Shown: piece by piece, positions 22,451-46,379 of the stretch
Position numbering within the stretch: the first letter of the stretch is position 1
Layout: the number at the start of each line of letters is the position of its first letter
Assembly (NCBI GenBank): GCA_023374025.1
Contig: SIJG01000003.1
Location: 3,006,416-3,070,415 of the forward strand
DNA: 64,000 nt
Origin: Heterodera schachtii
Lineage: Eukaryota > Nematoda > Chromadorea > Rhabditida > Heteroderidae
Reading direction: 5' to 3'
The notes under the pieces: generated by a model
The model's database searches: none
What the model was told of the DNA's origin: nothing
Seen by the model: only the letters and a program-made list of their open reading frames with translations
Position numbers and translations under genes: made by a program

Positions 22451-24110
22451 TCTGCCTAATTGTCACCCATATAACGGGTGTGGGAGCGGGGGAGGGCAAT
22501 TATTTTGGAGAATGACGTGAATAACGGGCCCGGCGGGGGGGGGGGGGAGGGGCAGAGAAGGAGAATGGGGGCCCCTATTTTTTTGAAAGAATGTGACGCG
22601 GGGGTGTGAGAAGGAGGGGAGGAGAGGAGGGGGGAGGAGGACCAATTTGGTCCCAAAATGGAAGGAAAAGATAACAGAGAAAAAGGGCCCCTCGGGGGAC
22701 AAATGCCTCCCGCCGCCCTCCCCTTTTTCAATGTGTCCTCAGCAGAGGGAAAGCGGGGGAGTGTAAGAGGCCCCATCTCTCCCCTCACCCATTCCTCAGA
22801 CTCTTGGGCCTATCCGCTATTTCTCCTCCCCCCCCCCCCCCCCCCCCCCCCACTCCTCATATGAGATGGGACGGACAATCTCGCCCAATCCATCTGGCCC
22901 ATGGCTTCTTAGAGCATCACCACGTGCTGCTCTGGTGCTGCTAGAGAACGACTTTTTGTTTGTGTGTCGAGACTCTCGAAATAGGTCTCGAACCTCCTGG
23001 AGACTCTGGACATAAATATTGGGTTTAGGTCTCGAACCTCGAGGGTAAGACTCGGTCCCGAGTTTTCGGCACATGAGTGATATCGCTGAAACATTCGAGC
23101 CTGATCACTCTCGAGAATCGCGGGATGACAAAATTTGTCGGTCTCGAACCTCGGGGGGCCCAATAATGGTCGAGAGTCTGACAATTCTCTGCCGAAATTG
23201 GTCCCTTCCCTTCCTTACACATGTATTTGTCTTCCAACACAACAAAATGCCCCTATATTTTCATGATGGGAGAGGAATTTTGCCATATTTTAGGGTCCCT
23301 CCCCTCCGGGGCTGACTGGGCCCAATTCTCTCACCACCACCCTCCTCTTTTGTCATTGTCAGCCCACCCTCTTCCATCGTCCCCGCCCAGAGATAAGAAA
23401 ATACCCCCCCCCCCCCCCCCCCCCTCCGCCCCCAAAAGGAAGACAGAAAATATATATTTGTGTGTATGCATTGAATAGGACGGCCCCCGAGGGGTCTCGG
23501 CCTCCGCCGCCGATTGTTGAAACGCTTCCACCCGCCTCCGGCGGGGCACGGGGAGCAGTTCTCCCCCCCCCCCCCCATCCTTCCGCCCCCCTCCCAAATT
23601 CGCCCACGACGGAGGGACGAGTCGGTCCGTCTCCCCCACTCCTCCGTCACACGAGACCAACTGCTGCAGCCCCAGCCGGCGGCCGGGCTCCCACCCTCTT
23701 CCACCCACAACCAATTCCCCCCGCCACCCTCCAATTTCTCCCCCGAGGGGCTAATCGATGGGGGGGGGGCGGGACGGGACGCGGGACCGACTGCTGCTGC
23801 TGGCGCTCGACGCCGGCGGCGGGTGGGAGGCGGCAATAGGGGGAGGGATAGATTCCGTCCCTCCCCCCATTTTCCCAGCCACTCATCAGAGTAATAAACC
23901 AGCAGAGCCCCCATGGGCCAACAGCAGTGTCCGCCTTTCCCCGCCCGCCCCCCGCCCGCGGGGATAGGACGCCGGGGGGCGGCGGCGGGGGGGGGGGCGG
24001 GGGGCAAAACGCCGCGGGGGAGGCAAAATGTGTATGTGTGCTGTGCTCATTTGTCAGCGCCTTACCCACCCACCGCCCGCCGTCCGCCCCCCCGGGGGCT
24101 TTGGCCGTTT
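22450..24110. other. GC-rich, poly-C/poly-G-laden intergenic block
   Basis: About 1.6 kb of C- and G-run sequence with poly-C tracts at 22828-22851 and 23404-23424, and clustered TCTCGAG/CGAGAGTC palindromes at 22960-23170. Frames up to 248 codons stay open on both strands only because stop codons are rare in G/C homopolymers; the predicted proteins are P/G/R simple sequence. Confidence 0.6.
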
Positions 24111-24319
24111 CACTGTCCGCAAAATTTCCGTTTCACATTCGCCAAAGTCATCCCATCCCATCTGCTGCTGTTCATATCCCAACTCTCATCTCATTCACCA
24201 ACCACCACAGAACAACAACAACAACCCTAATAATGTGTGTGTGTTATCTATGTACACTAATAGCCAAAGATTGCTGGGGGAAAAAAAATATTTAATCGGT
24301 GTGCCGACGGCGACGAAAC

Positions 24320-24830
24320 CGCGGCGGAATTCCGTTTATAATTTTTATTTTTTTTAGTGCCAATGCCCATGGGGTGATTAAAATTTAATTTTCTATTACC
24401 AATCGCTGACGGAATTCCGCCTTCAAATTTTTAATAATTATTTCATTAGCAATGCTTTAAGGGATTAAAATTTCAGTTTTTATGCCATTTCGACGTAATT
24501 TCCGCTTTTTTGAAGCCTCAGGGATTAAGATTTATGCTTTTTATGTGTTCAATTAGACGGAATTCCGCCTTGAAATTTTAAATTTTAATAATGTTTTCAT
24601 TATTAATATTTATTGGATTTGAATTTCAATTTCTTATTACCCATCGCTGACGAAATTTCCATATTTTTTAATTTGACAATTTAATAAATTTTCTGCACAT
24701 ATCAGTGTGCATGAGAGATTAAATCCAATATTTTATACCCAATTAGACGGAATTAGCCTTCAATAATTATTCTTAGTTAGCAATGCCTTGGAGGGATTAA
24801 AATTTTAATTGCTTTTGCTTCAATTGCTTG
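24320..24830. repeat. Diverged tandem array, units of roughly 65-95 bp
   Basis: Five to six units begin with GACGGAATTCCGCCTT-like sequence at about 24325, 24411, 24495, 24558, 24651 and 24748. Each continues with AT-rich DNA, then AGCAATGCTTTAAGGGATTA and a TTTCAATTTTTTAT tail. Divergence suggests an old satellite. Confidence 0.75.
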
Positions 24831-24892
24831 GGTGGAACTGATTTAGTGTGTAAAATTATTTACTAATTAATCTCTAAATTACTAATTAGTCT

Positions 24893-24919
24893 CTCCTCTC
24901 TCTCTCTCTCTCTCTCTTT
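24893..24919. repeat. CT microsatellite
   Basis: A short CTCTCT run (about 27 bp) at the edge of an AT-rich segment. Confidence 0.9.
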
Positions 24920-25486
24920 GCTAATTAATTTTTCTGCTCAATGACCAACAGTGAAGCATAAAGCAGCTGCATTCCCATCCCACTAATCTGCTGCTTTTCC
25001 TCTCGCTGCTTGGTCAAAAGCAAAAATTTGTAGTCTGTTTGGGCATTTATCGCCAGATTTAATGGTTGTTTTGCTTCCTCTTAAGGATCAAAAATCAAAA
25101 TAAACAAATTTTAAAGATTATTTATTTTTTTTCAATATTGATATGGTCCCACTCGAGATTGCTCGGTCTTTTTCATCCCGGAATTCCGATTTTGAAATTA
25201 CAATTTCCAAATTTTTTGGGCATCGGAATTACATCTCCTGTCCAGAGGTTGTCCTTGAGTTTTTGGAATTTAAGGACGACCCATATGTACGGGTGGGCAC
25301 ACTTTCCAAGGACTCGGGAACGGATCGTCCTCGAGTCTGGCAATTTCTCTACTTTCCACTACGCTGATCAGATCGCCCTAATTCACTATGACATTTGTGA
25401 TCAATTTCCAAGGTGGCACCAGTCGTCCTTCGATTCTGGGCACTCAAAGACATCCGTGTACCCAACTCATTTGAACACTTCATTAT

Positions 25487-25488
<2 letters not shown>
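24920..25488. other. Intergenic, nothing recognised
   Basis: Mixed-composition DNA with a frame open from 25066 that runs into the following CT microsatellite. The frame has no recognised motif and its C-terminal half would be pure S/L repeat, so it is not called. Confidence 0.45.
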
Positions 25489-25517
<29 letters not shown>

Positions 25518-25538
25518 GTCTCGCTCTCTCTCTCTCGC

Positions 25539-25610
<72 letters not shown>
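25489..25610. repeat. Long CT/GA microsatellite
   Basis: About 120 bp of nearly pure CT dinucleotides with occasional CG and TG interruptions; it opens spurious S/L- and R/E-repeat frames on both strands. Confidence 0.95.
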
Positions 25611-26878
25611 CTCATTATTCTCATCTGATCACTCCTATCTTCCTTTTTCTCTCTTTCTCGCCCTCTCTTTCTTTCTCTGATCATTGCTCCATTTTGGTTC
25701 CGCCCACTCATCAACTTTGATCATAACATTTTAGATCATCCTCATACCTAATGATCATGATGGTGATGATGAGATTGGGCGGCGATCTTTTTGTGTGTTT
25801 CCGCATAATTTGGTGGTTCCTTTCCCAAATTCATTTCCGATTTTGCGGGGGAGTCGATTAATGGATGATGATAAGCGATGGACTGATTACGTGCGGAAAA
25901 TAATTATACGCGATCATCACCCTCATCATTCATTTGCGTGGGTGTGCTTTATTCATCAAAAAATTGGGTGGTGCGATGGGCAAAACGGCGAGGGTGGGTA
26001 ATTAATACAATTGACACTAATTACTGACTAATTAGTGACTAATAGTCAGTAAATGCTGATGAGCGTTTCCAAGATATTAGTCTTGCTTGACTCTCGAGTT
26101 GGGAATTTTTTTTTTTTGGCATCAGATTTCTGCTCCACCATGTATCATTGGTCTGAATCACAGCTATTGGAGCATTTGGTGCCATTCGCGGGGAACCGAC
26201 TATCCCCGAATTGGAGATTTTCGGGAATCAATCATTTTTTGGTATATTGCCGCGAGGGTTTTTGTCTCCGAATTCATGGGGGATGTTTGTCCCCGCATTC
26301 CACGGGGAACGCGAGGAATTATATTCAATTATCCGGAGGAATTTTTATCACCGAATTCGTAGTGAATTGTTTGTTGTCCCTGCATCCAACGGGGACCACG
26401 GGGAATTTATCCGGGGCTTTTTGTCTCCGAATTCGTGGAGGATTTATTCATCCTGCATTCCGCGCGGGGATATTCCCCCGGATTTAGCGAGGGTGATGCC
26501 ATCACCATTTTGTCTAAACCTTTTTTCTCATTTTAATATGTGCCATCCCCGTAATCCATTTTCCCCGAATCCCCGTTCTCTGTTTAATCCCCGTACCACA
26601 TTTTTATTATTGTGGTGTTCGTCGTCAGCAAAAATTTCCCCGCCCCCACCCCCGCCGGCCGCGGCGGGGGCGTTTCATTTTGATTCTGAATCTTTGGCCA
26701 TTTATCCGGCGCGCATTTCGCATTTCCTTCCACCGGCACACGCCGGCGGCAATGCCAACAAACGGCAGCAAAGAAAAAGGGGGACGGCGGGGGCGGCGGA
26801 ACGACGCGCGTTCATTGCATTGTGCCGTCCAGTGTGTGTGTGTGTGTTGTGTTCATTATTATTAATCCCTGTGCCATC

Positions 26879-26910
<32 letters not shown>

Positions 26911-27296
26911 ATATAACGCGGCACGGCATTCTCCCCCGTCCCTTACTTTTTGTACATTGTGTGGCACAATGTGTGCTGCCTGCCACCCCGCCGGCACTGT
27001 CTCCGCCCACCGGCGGAGCGGGCCAACTGCGTCTAAGACAACTTTAAGAAGCCATAACTTTTTTATTTATTGGCCAAATTAAACAAACTTGGTATCATTC
27101 AAGAGCTCTTAACAAGCTCTATCAGCTAAATAACAAAAATGCGTAATGATTTAGTAAAGAAATAAAACAGTTAAAATATAAAAATACACAAAAATTCAGA
27201 CTTTTTTGCAGTTTCCAAACTTTAACTTTTTATATGTAGCCTTAATCGCTTAGAAAATCCTTACAAATATCTTCTAAATTTGGGGGGTGTCATGCC
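25611..27296. other. Intergenic, CCCCGAAT-rich and poly-C tracts
   Basis: 26170-26560 is full of CCCCGAATT/TTCGGGGA words in both orientations, like the foldback at 3161-3432. 26880-26910 is a 31-base C run. A 278-codon frame (26211-27047) spans both and is not believable as a protein. Confidence 0.5.
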
Positions 27297-27535
27297 AACT
27301 CGTACAAAAGGCAACTCGTACACTGTTGTACAAAGGCAACTCATACAATTTTTTAGGTTAGGCCTAGGCTTTAGGATTAGGCATAGGCTTAAGCTTTAGG
27401 CTATTCCTAAGTTTAGGCTTGCTTGGGCTTAGGTTTAGGCTTAAGCCTAGGCTTTATTTTGTAAAATTTGAGTTCATTTTTGTACGAGTTGCCTTTGTAC
27501 AACAGTGTACGAGTTGATTGTGTACGATTGCCATT
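27297..27535. repeat. Foldback with AGGCAACTCGTAC ends and TTAGGC-like core
   Basis: AACTCGTACAAAAGGCAACTCGTACACTGTTGTACAAAGG-type left arm pairs with a CCTTTGTACAACAGTGTACG-type right arm. The core is degenerate TTAGGC/GCCTAA units in both orientations (TTAGGCCTAGGC, TAAGCCTAGG). A shorter relative is at 31263-31430. Confidence 0.8.
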
Positions 27536-30494
27536 GACCCGAGTTTGGGTCGTTTCGGCACCGGCATTTCGGCGCCAGCCCGAGTTTTGGAATTTTTTCA
27601 TCGTCGACTAAATCCAACAAACCTTGGTATCAATTGAAAGCTTAACATGTTTAGAACCTATTTCTAAGCTATTGCTAGGCGATTAGACAATTACAAAAGT
27701 TTGGGTTGGCGCCGAGAAGTCGGCGCCGAAACGACCCATCTCCCACTGCCCCTTTCGCCGATGGGATAATATTTAAATTTTGCACTTTGGCATAATGTGC
27801 CGCCATCCCCCCGCCTCCAATTTGCTGGCACGGCACTCCCCCCTCATTATTTTTCCACCTTTATGCTCTTTTGTCTCTGTGTTCTTTCGTCACATCATCA
27901 TTGCCGATGACGGTACGGCGGGTCCAAAAGTGCCAAAACTCGCGCGGGCGTTCGCCCCAAGGTTCATTCAACGCGCATTTTTCGTTTAAATTTAACGTAT
28001 TTTTTAAAATTCATTCATATTAGCATAAATTCTAACGGCCTATAACATAACTTCTCAAAAATGATGAAAATTTTACGAAAAAATTCACCTACCAATTTTT
28101 AAACATTTTAAAAAAATTACATTTAATTAATTTTCCACCCAAAAATGTCTATATATATATATATATATTTAATGGCGCCAATAACGGCAAAAATGCCATG
28201 TTTTTACACAAAAACAAAAATTCCCTCTCCCAAATCCACCCTTTTGATTCTGCTTCTGGCATTATTAGCAGCAGAATGAATATTTGTTGATTGATCTCTC
28301 CCCATCCGACCATTAAAAATAATTTAAAAAAAAACTTTTTACTTCGATGGAAAATTTACCAAAAACAACAAACAGCAGCAGGTGGTTTTTCCGTAACGGA
28401 TGACTCCCACTGCGCGGTTTCAAAGAAAAATGAATAATGCCTTCCGGCGCCGTGCCTTATGTTTTATTCCCTTTCAATTATATGGCTTTTCGCCGCTTTA
28501 TTCCGCCGCTTTATTGGCTCCCGTGCCGCCGCCGCCGCCGCCGCCTGCAAATGTGCCACACAATAATCACTTATCCGCCTGCCCCCCATCCCATCCCATT
28601 CCCCCCCCCCCCCCCCCCTCATAATTTCATTTTTCGCGCACCTTTCCCGCCTTCGGCATCCCCTGCCGGCGGGAGACACTAATCCATCCATTCACCCGTG
28701 CCCAATTAGCCGCTAACATCTGCTGCCGTTTTGTTTTATTACGTCAATGCTTCGCGCGGCCGGCGCGGGCGGCATAGATGAAAGCAAAAATTTTTGCCCC
28801 CCACCCCCCCGGCGACGGCACTTTTTCAATGCCGTTCCTATGTGCCATCCCCCCTCCCTACTTGAGGCAAAAATTTGCTTTTATGCTTTATTGTCTTTAT
28901 GCCCCTCCCCGCCCCTCATTATCTTAGCATAAACTAAAGAATACGGGGATGCCATTTTGGGAGCGGATGAATGGCACATGGCCATTCTCTGTGTTTACTA
29001 CCGGTTTCTTAATCTGTCAAATTATTTTCCCCCTACGGGCACGTACCAAAAGAACGAGGTAGGAATTAACAGCTGATTGTGAGAGTAACTTTACCAGGGT
29101 AAAAATTCTTTTGGAAATTTTTTAAAATTCTAAATAAAATTATTTTTAATTTTTTGTAGCATTTTGGCAAAATCATTAAATTTATTTTTTAATTTTATGG
29201 CATTTTGGCAAAATCATTAATTGTTTACATATCATTAAACGGGACCCATTCCCCGGAATTGTCCCCAATTTTTTCCCATCTCCGAAACAATTAATTATAT
29301 AAAATAAAATTGTAATTATGATGTTTTGTATGATCCGTTAGTTCAATTTTTTTGGTGGCAATTACCTAAAATCCATTAAATTGCCTATCAAATTATACAA
29401 AAACGGGGACACACCCATTCCCCGAAAGGCTTATTGCTGTAATAATTTCCACGTAAAGCTTAACTTATAAATTTTTTCAGCTTCACTGTATTAAGAACAG
29501 TGTGGCATTATGCCAAAGTCTCATTTTCCCCGCATTTCTCCCCGAATTGGTCGGGGACGTTTTATTTCCTTGGATTTTAGCTGTTTGTTAATCATAAATC
29601 CATGTTTAGCCCCACATAAGTACCTTTTACTAAGCATAATTTTTCGTCACCCTCCTCCGCCTCCCCCGGGGGCTTTTCCTTTTCAGGGATAATGCCAAAT
29701 ACGAGTTTGAATTTGTCATGCCCTCCCCTCTTCGGGGCCATTTTTTCCGTGCCGTGCCGGAAATTAATTTTCGACGCGATTTTTTAAAAGCTGAATTTCT
29801 ACCTGGCCATTATCGGACCATTAACAGCATTACGCTTAATATGTGCGCCATCTTTTCATTCCTCAAAATTTGCCCATTAAATTTCGTTCTTTGGCATTTC
29901 TTTTGCGGAAAATTGAAATTTAATAAACGAATAAATTAAATTTCAGAAAAATTTTTCTGATTGATCCAAATGGATTATAATTTCCAAAACAGAAAGAAAA
30001 TCTGAAAATTCTGAATATTAACTAATCCATCAGCTTTGCTATCTCACCTATTCAAGGTCAGACCAGTAGGAACACTTGCGAGCTCTGTAAATTTTATATT
30101 TGAACGAAATTTAATGAGCCCTGGACTTCGACCAAATTAAGGGTAAAATCCGCGAATTTACTAGGCAAATTAATAAATGCATTTCCAAAATTCCACTAAT
30201 TAATTGGTTCCAAAATTCCACTAATTAATTGACTTCCTTTGTCCGCTAATATTTGCCTATTAATTAGTCGGAATCCGATGAAAAAGCGGATATGACTTCA
30301 AAAATCCGTCTTCTAACCATTTATTGTTAATATTAAATACATCTAAAATTTATCATCTTAATATACGGGGTGGGTAAGAAATTTTTTTTATTAATTGCAT
30401 TACCTCCCCCATTTGTTCTTTTTTCCAAGAATGTATGTACATGGAACAACAACTAGCCTAAACAATAACTTAAGGTAGCGAAAATATAAATGTC
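27536..30494. other. Intergenic, no supported gene
   Basis: It contains a (TA)n run near 28150-28169, a CCG-repeat and poly-C run at 28510-28618, AT-rich segments, and CCCCGAA words at 29240-29560. Short frames are all in simple sequence. The right end is the presumed promoter side of the zinc-finger gene; no TATA or initiator assignment is defensible. Confidence 0.5.
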
Positions 30495-30691
30495 CACCAT
30501 TAATTAAGGGTTATTAGCTAATAATAGCAATCAATTTACGTGTTTAACATCAATTGAGGATCATTAGCAGACAATAATTACCCCAATTATATGAAACAAT
30601 TACAAATGAGCGTCTTTACATGTCTAACATCAATTAAGGATCATTATCTAATTGTATTTTTATTACCCCCAATTATATGCAACAATTATAA

Positions 30692-30700
<9 letters not shown>
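30495..30700. repeat. 86-bp duplicated segment carrying AAATGAGCGTC start context
   Basis: ACATCAATTGAGGATCATTA...CCCAATTATATG...AAATGAGCGTC ending near 30614 recurs as ACATCAATTAAGGATCATTA...AAATGAGCGTC ending near 30700. A third, more diverged partial copy precedes them from about 30495. Duplication reproduces the start codon of the downstream gene. Confidence 0.8.
30606..30695 (+). other. Possible uORF overlapping the zinc-finger gene start
   Basis: ATG at 30606, the older copy of the duplicated start, opens a 29-codon frame that ends TGA at 30693-30695, overlapping the main ATG (30692) as ATGA. It counts only if transcription starts upstream of 30606, which is unknown. Confidence 0.35.
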
Positions 30701-42381
<11,681 letters not shown>

Positions 42382-42949
42382 GATGGATGGCATTGGCACA
42401 CACCACCCAAACCTTGTTGATGTTGTTGTTGTTTAATTCAGCAGGCTTTTCCTCTTCTATGTATTAATCAGTGATTTTTGTATGGTTCATGGTATTTTCT
42501 GATCACTGCCTTAGTGATCGTTTTTTTATGGATTTCTCTGATCAGAGATCAAAATTTTCTCGGCTTTCTTTGATCAGATTTCCACTGATATTGAGTTGAT
42601 CACTGATCATTTTCTGTCTGTTTAATTTTCTCAATTTTCTTGTCTCATTGATCTGTTCATGATCAAGTGATCCAGCCTCCTTTTTGATCAGATTTCTGAT
42701 CGGATTATTATGACTAATCAATTAATTTAATTCATTAGCTTATTCAATTGTTCAAATTCAAATTGTACAGAATTCATTCATCATTTTTTTTCGGAATTGT
42801 CCTCTCTTTCTTTGTACAGTACAAATGTTCTATATTATTACATTGGCCAAGCTACAGTATACTTCTACTCTAATAATTAATATACGATAATAACATTTCT
42901 AATTATACATTGTTTATTTTCAATAATTTTAATAATTAATTAATAACGG

Positions 42950-42955
42950 AATAAA
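42950..42955 (+). terminator. Candidate poly(A) signal, klumpfuss-like gene
   Basis: AATAAATAAAC about 570 bp past the stop codon. Other variants nearby cannot be excluded. Confidence 0.45.
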
Positions 42956-43635
42956 TAAACATTGTTTTTTTAAATTTATTGCCATACAGAAAATGGGTGG
43001 GAAAATGGTCATAAAAATGTTCGAAAAATGTATGGTAATCGTGTACTGTATGAAAAAACAGGGAAAAAAATCTTACGGTAATCGTATATTTGGAATGACA
43101 GTAAAAAAAGGAAGGGAAAAGCAGCAACATTTGTGTTGGCATTATGTGCTTGACTCAATTTGAAATGGCCTGGCAAATTTTTAATCATTTTTCAAGGATA
43201 ATTTTCGGACTCACGGGAGACAAAAAGAGGGGACGGGGAACAAAGCGGGGAATGAGTTATTTAAGCGGACCAAAGATCAGTTGATTTCTCTCAAAAAAAG
43301 ATTTTAAGACATGGACCGGAGTGATCAGAGTCATAAATGATCATTGGGCTAATATCCGTTAACCAATTCATCAGCAAAGTCCTCGATCTGGCAGCCAACC
43401 TTTGATCTATATTATTGATAAGATCATATAAGCTTCGATCGTTTGAATGTGCCAGTCATCTCTGATCAGGTCCTTGAAAAATTTCTTGAAATCAGACGAT
43501 GACCAACTGATCCACTTCTGGTCTATCGATAGAACCAAAAAGAACCGAGCGATCAGTTGAGGCATGACCATATTGATCAAAAGCCAATGATCAGAGAGCC
43601 CTCGACAAATAGCAAAAAACAATTAAAACCTTTTT

Positions 43636-43641
43636 TTTATT
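43636..43641 (-). terminator. Candidate poly(A) signal, ZFH-2-like gene
   Basis: AATAAA on the minus strand, 480 bp past the stop codon at 44121. Confidence 0.4.
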
Positions 43642-44120
43642 TAAATGTGATAAATGGTAATCAAAATAATACTGCACGCGAATGTGTTTTAAATATATGA
43701 GTAAATTTGGCGATGTGTAAACAATGAAAAAAAGTGATCAAAAAAAATCAATGAGGGGGCAAACATAGCAAAAAGAGAGAAAGAGAGAGAACAGAGAAAG
43801 CCTATTGCTGACCAAATGGATGAAAACACAAAAAAATGAAAAAAAAATTTAAAATTATTTGTGTGGCATTATGCCAAAAAAGAGGGGGGGGGGGAGAGAA
43901 TGCCAAAAATATTGTTGTTTTTTTTGCGACGCGGTAATTTTAAAGCTTTTCCAGAAACTATTACAAATGTGGTAAGTGTATGTACAGAGAGGAGAATGTG
44001 TGTGCTGTGAAGAAGAAGCATGCTTTAACTCGCCGGAGATCATCGATCAGCTACAGTAGGCTTTCGTTGTATAAATTTGTCCGTTTGTTGCCAATTCAAA
44101 TTTGGCGCGCCCGCGCGTGT

Positions 44121-46379
44121 TCACTCAGTTGCGCCAACCTCCGTGCCCCGTGCCGAGGCGGCATTGTTGGCACCGCTGCTGCTGTTGTCCAGCTTGAACT
44201 TGTGCTCGTCCGTTTGGCAATGTGCTTGGAACTCGGCCTATGGCAAAAAAAATAATACAATAATTATATGGCATTTGTCGCCGCCCCCCCCCCAATTTTG
44301 TGCCAGTCCCCGCTAATCCATCCCCGATTGTATGTTTTATGCCATTCCGCAAATTGCTTTAGCTCTCCATTAGATATATGTTATGCCACCCCATTTTTAG
44401 TGCCACTGTCTCAAATTTGGCAAATTTTCTATTTAAAAAATCCAAATTTTTAATTTTACTTTCTTGTCCACCCCAAAATTTGCCATGCCATATCTGTTGG
44501 CTTAATCCCAGCCCTAAATTGTGCCACACCATACGGCTTTCTCCCCTTCTCACCTGTGTGCCAAATCGTTCCGCGCACCGGTTGCACTGGTAATGGGTTT
44601 GGACCAGCCGGAACACGCCGTCCGCCCCCACGCAGATCAGCTTCTGGTGGTTCTGCAACTGCTCCGACTGTTGGAACACGTTGCCGCATTGGGTGCAGCC
44701 CCAGCCCACCTAAACCCATTCAAATGTTGGCACATAACCCCAACCGAAATTGGCACATTAATTAGCACAATCCATGGCCTAATTTAATGGCACCGAAAAT
44801 TTGGTAAATAACTGTCTAATCTATCAGGTGTGGCATTCCGAGGTCCAAAAATTTTCCGGAAATCGGAATTGCGAGGTTAAAAATTTTTCAGAAACTCGAT
44901 CCCAAAGACTTTTCGGAAATCGGATGGCACCCAATGATGGGCAAATCCCCGCTTAATTTGCTTTCATTTTTGAAAGAAATTTTTTATTTATTCAAAATTT
45001 TGTCACGGGAGAGGGCGCCAATGAGAGAAAATCTCCGAATGCCAAACGGATTATGCTAAATCCAACGGAAAATGCCATAAAAGTATGCCAACAAAATGCT
45101 ACACAGTTCACCAAAGTGCCATTTTTCACCCCACCTCCAAATCGGTGGTGCCCGCGGCGGCAAAGTCATCGGCGTCAACCTTTGCGGCAAGTTCACCCAG
45201 CTCCAGCCCGTCCTGTGTGAACAGTGTGTGCTCCCGGCGCTGTGCCATGTCGGCAAGGATTTGTTGCATGACGCATTTGGGGATTTTGAGCGCGGGCACC
45301 GGCGTGCCGAACACTGTCGGATCATAGAGCAGAGATGGGAGAGTGCCTGCAAAATGATTGGGCTGTCCTTGAATATTCTGATCACTATGCTGATCAAGTC
45401 TTGGCGTCACATTTTCAAAATGGGGCCCAGCAAGAGCCCTACAAACAGCCAAAACCAAAAATTTCCATTTTTAAAAAAGAAAAATGCTCAATTTTGAAAA
45501 CTTGGGCCAATGAGACAGTTCGGCGCGGCCAAATGAATTTGAAAACTGTTATATAGATCAAAAAAAAAAATTAACAAAATAAATTTTTTTATGAAAACTA
45601 TAAAATTTTAGAAAAAAAAAGCAAAATAAAAATTTGCAAAGTTTACAAAATTAAAAAAAAATGGCAGAATTTTTAAAAATGACATAATTTTCTTAAAATT
45701 TTTATTGATCTTTCTTCAAAAGGAAAATTTTTTGAATTTTTTAGAGAAAGAAATTTGAATTTTTTTTTAAATTTTCCAAGGTAGGGGGAAAGGTATGGGG
45801 AGTGAAAAATGATGAAAAAAAGGAGTGAACCCCAATTAGTAATTTGTGCCGTCAAATTCCATGCCGGGAAAACCAGTGCCGTACAAAATTTGTCCCCCAC
45901 ATTCCTTGGGGCATGGTAATTAGCCCCTCTGATCAACCGCTTTCACTGACCCGGCGACAGACCGCTGGCGGCAGCCGCCGCGTACATCAGCTCATAGGGG
46001 AACTGTTGCGCTGCTGCCATCGCCGCGGCAGCATCAATTTGCTGTGCCGTTGTTGACGCAGCGGTCGCCGCCGCCGCAGCCATTTCAATCGCTGCCGCGT
46101 CACCGCTCGCTACTCGCTGCCGCTTCTCCTTGTCGCCACCGCCGCTGCCGCTGCCGCCGCCGGCATTGTCTGTCAGCGGCTGTGCCGTCGGTGCCGCAGC
46201 GACGCCGGTGCCAATGCCGCGCATTTGGACGCCCTGCTCGCGCACTCGCTCCACATGTTCGATGCTGAAGATATGTTCCTGCAGCGACAGTCGCGCGTCA
46301 AACTCCACGCCGCACAGGTGGCAGCGCTGGCCGGCCAAGTCGCAGTGCGGCACCGTAACCGCAGTGTCATCGGACGATT
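44121..46379 (-). other. C-terminal zinc fingers of ZFH-2-like protein
   Basis: [17 protein letters not shown]...H (exon at 46379) is a normal C2H2. [17 protein letters not shown]...C (exon at 44709) is C2[19 protein letters not shown]...H is split between the last two exons. The protein ends EVGATE shortly after. The spacing (C-x2-C-x12-H) is intact in each. Confidence 0.9.

Larger units (their letters stand above)
42382..44120. other. Convergent intergenic region (two 3' ends)
   Basis: It separates the TGA of the klumpfuss-like gene from the TGA of the ZFH-2-like gene. AATAAA at 42950-42955 fits the plus-strand gene; TTTATT at 43636-43641 (AATAAA on minus) fits the other. TGATCA words are dense at 42480-42720 and 43310-43600. 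No gene seen. Confidence 0.6.

Noticed and set aside
23261..24007. 248-codon frame, minus strand
   Set aside because: P/G/R simple sequence over poly-C/poly-G tracts, with competing frames open on both strands.
25066..25680. 204-codon frame, plus strand, and its antisense R/E frame
   Set aside because: The second half is pure CT repeat; both strands are open because the dinucleotide lacks stops.
26211..27047. 278-codon frame, plus strand
   Set aside because: It spans CCCCGAAT repeats and a 31-base poly-C run; no conserved motif and it depends on homopolymer length.
27297..27535. True telomere or chromosome end
   Set aside because: TTAGGC units are degenerate, in both orientations and inside a foldback, with coding sequence on both sides.
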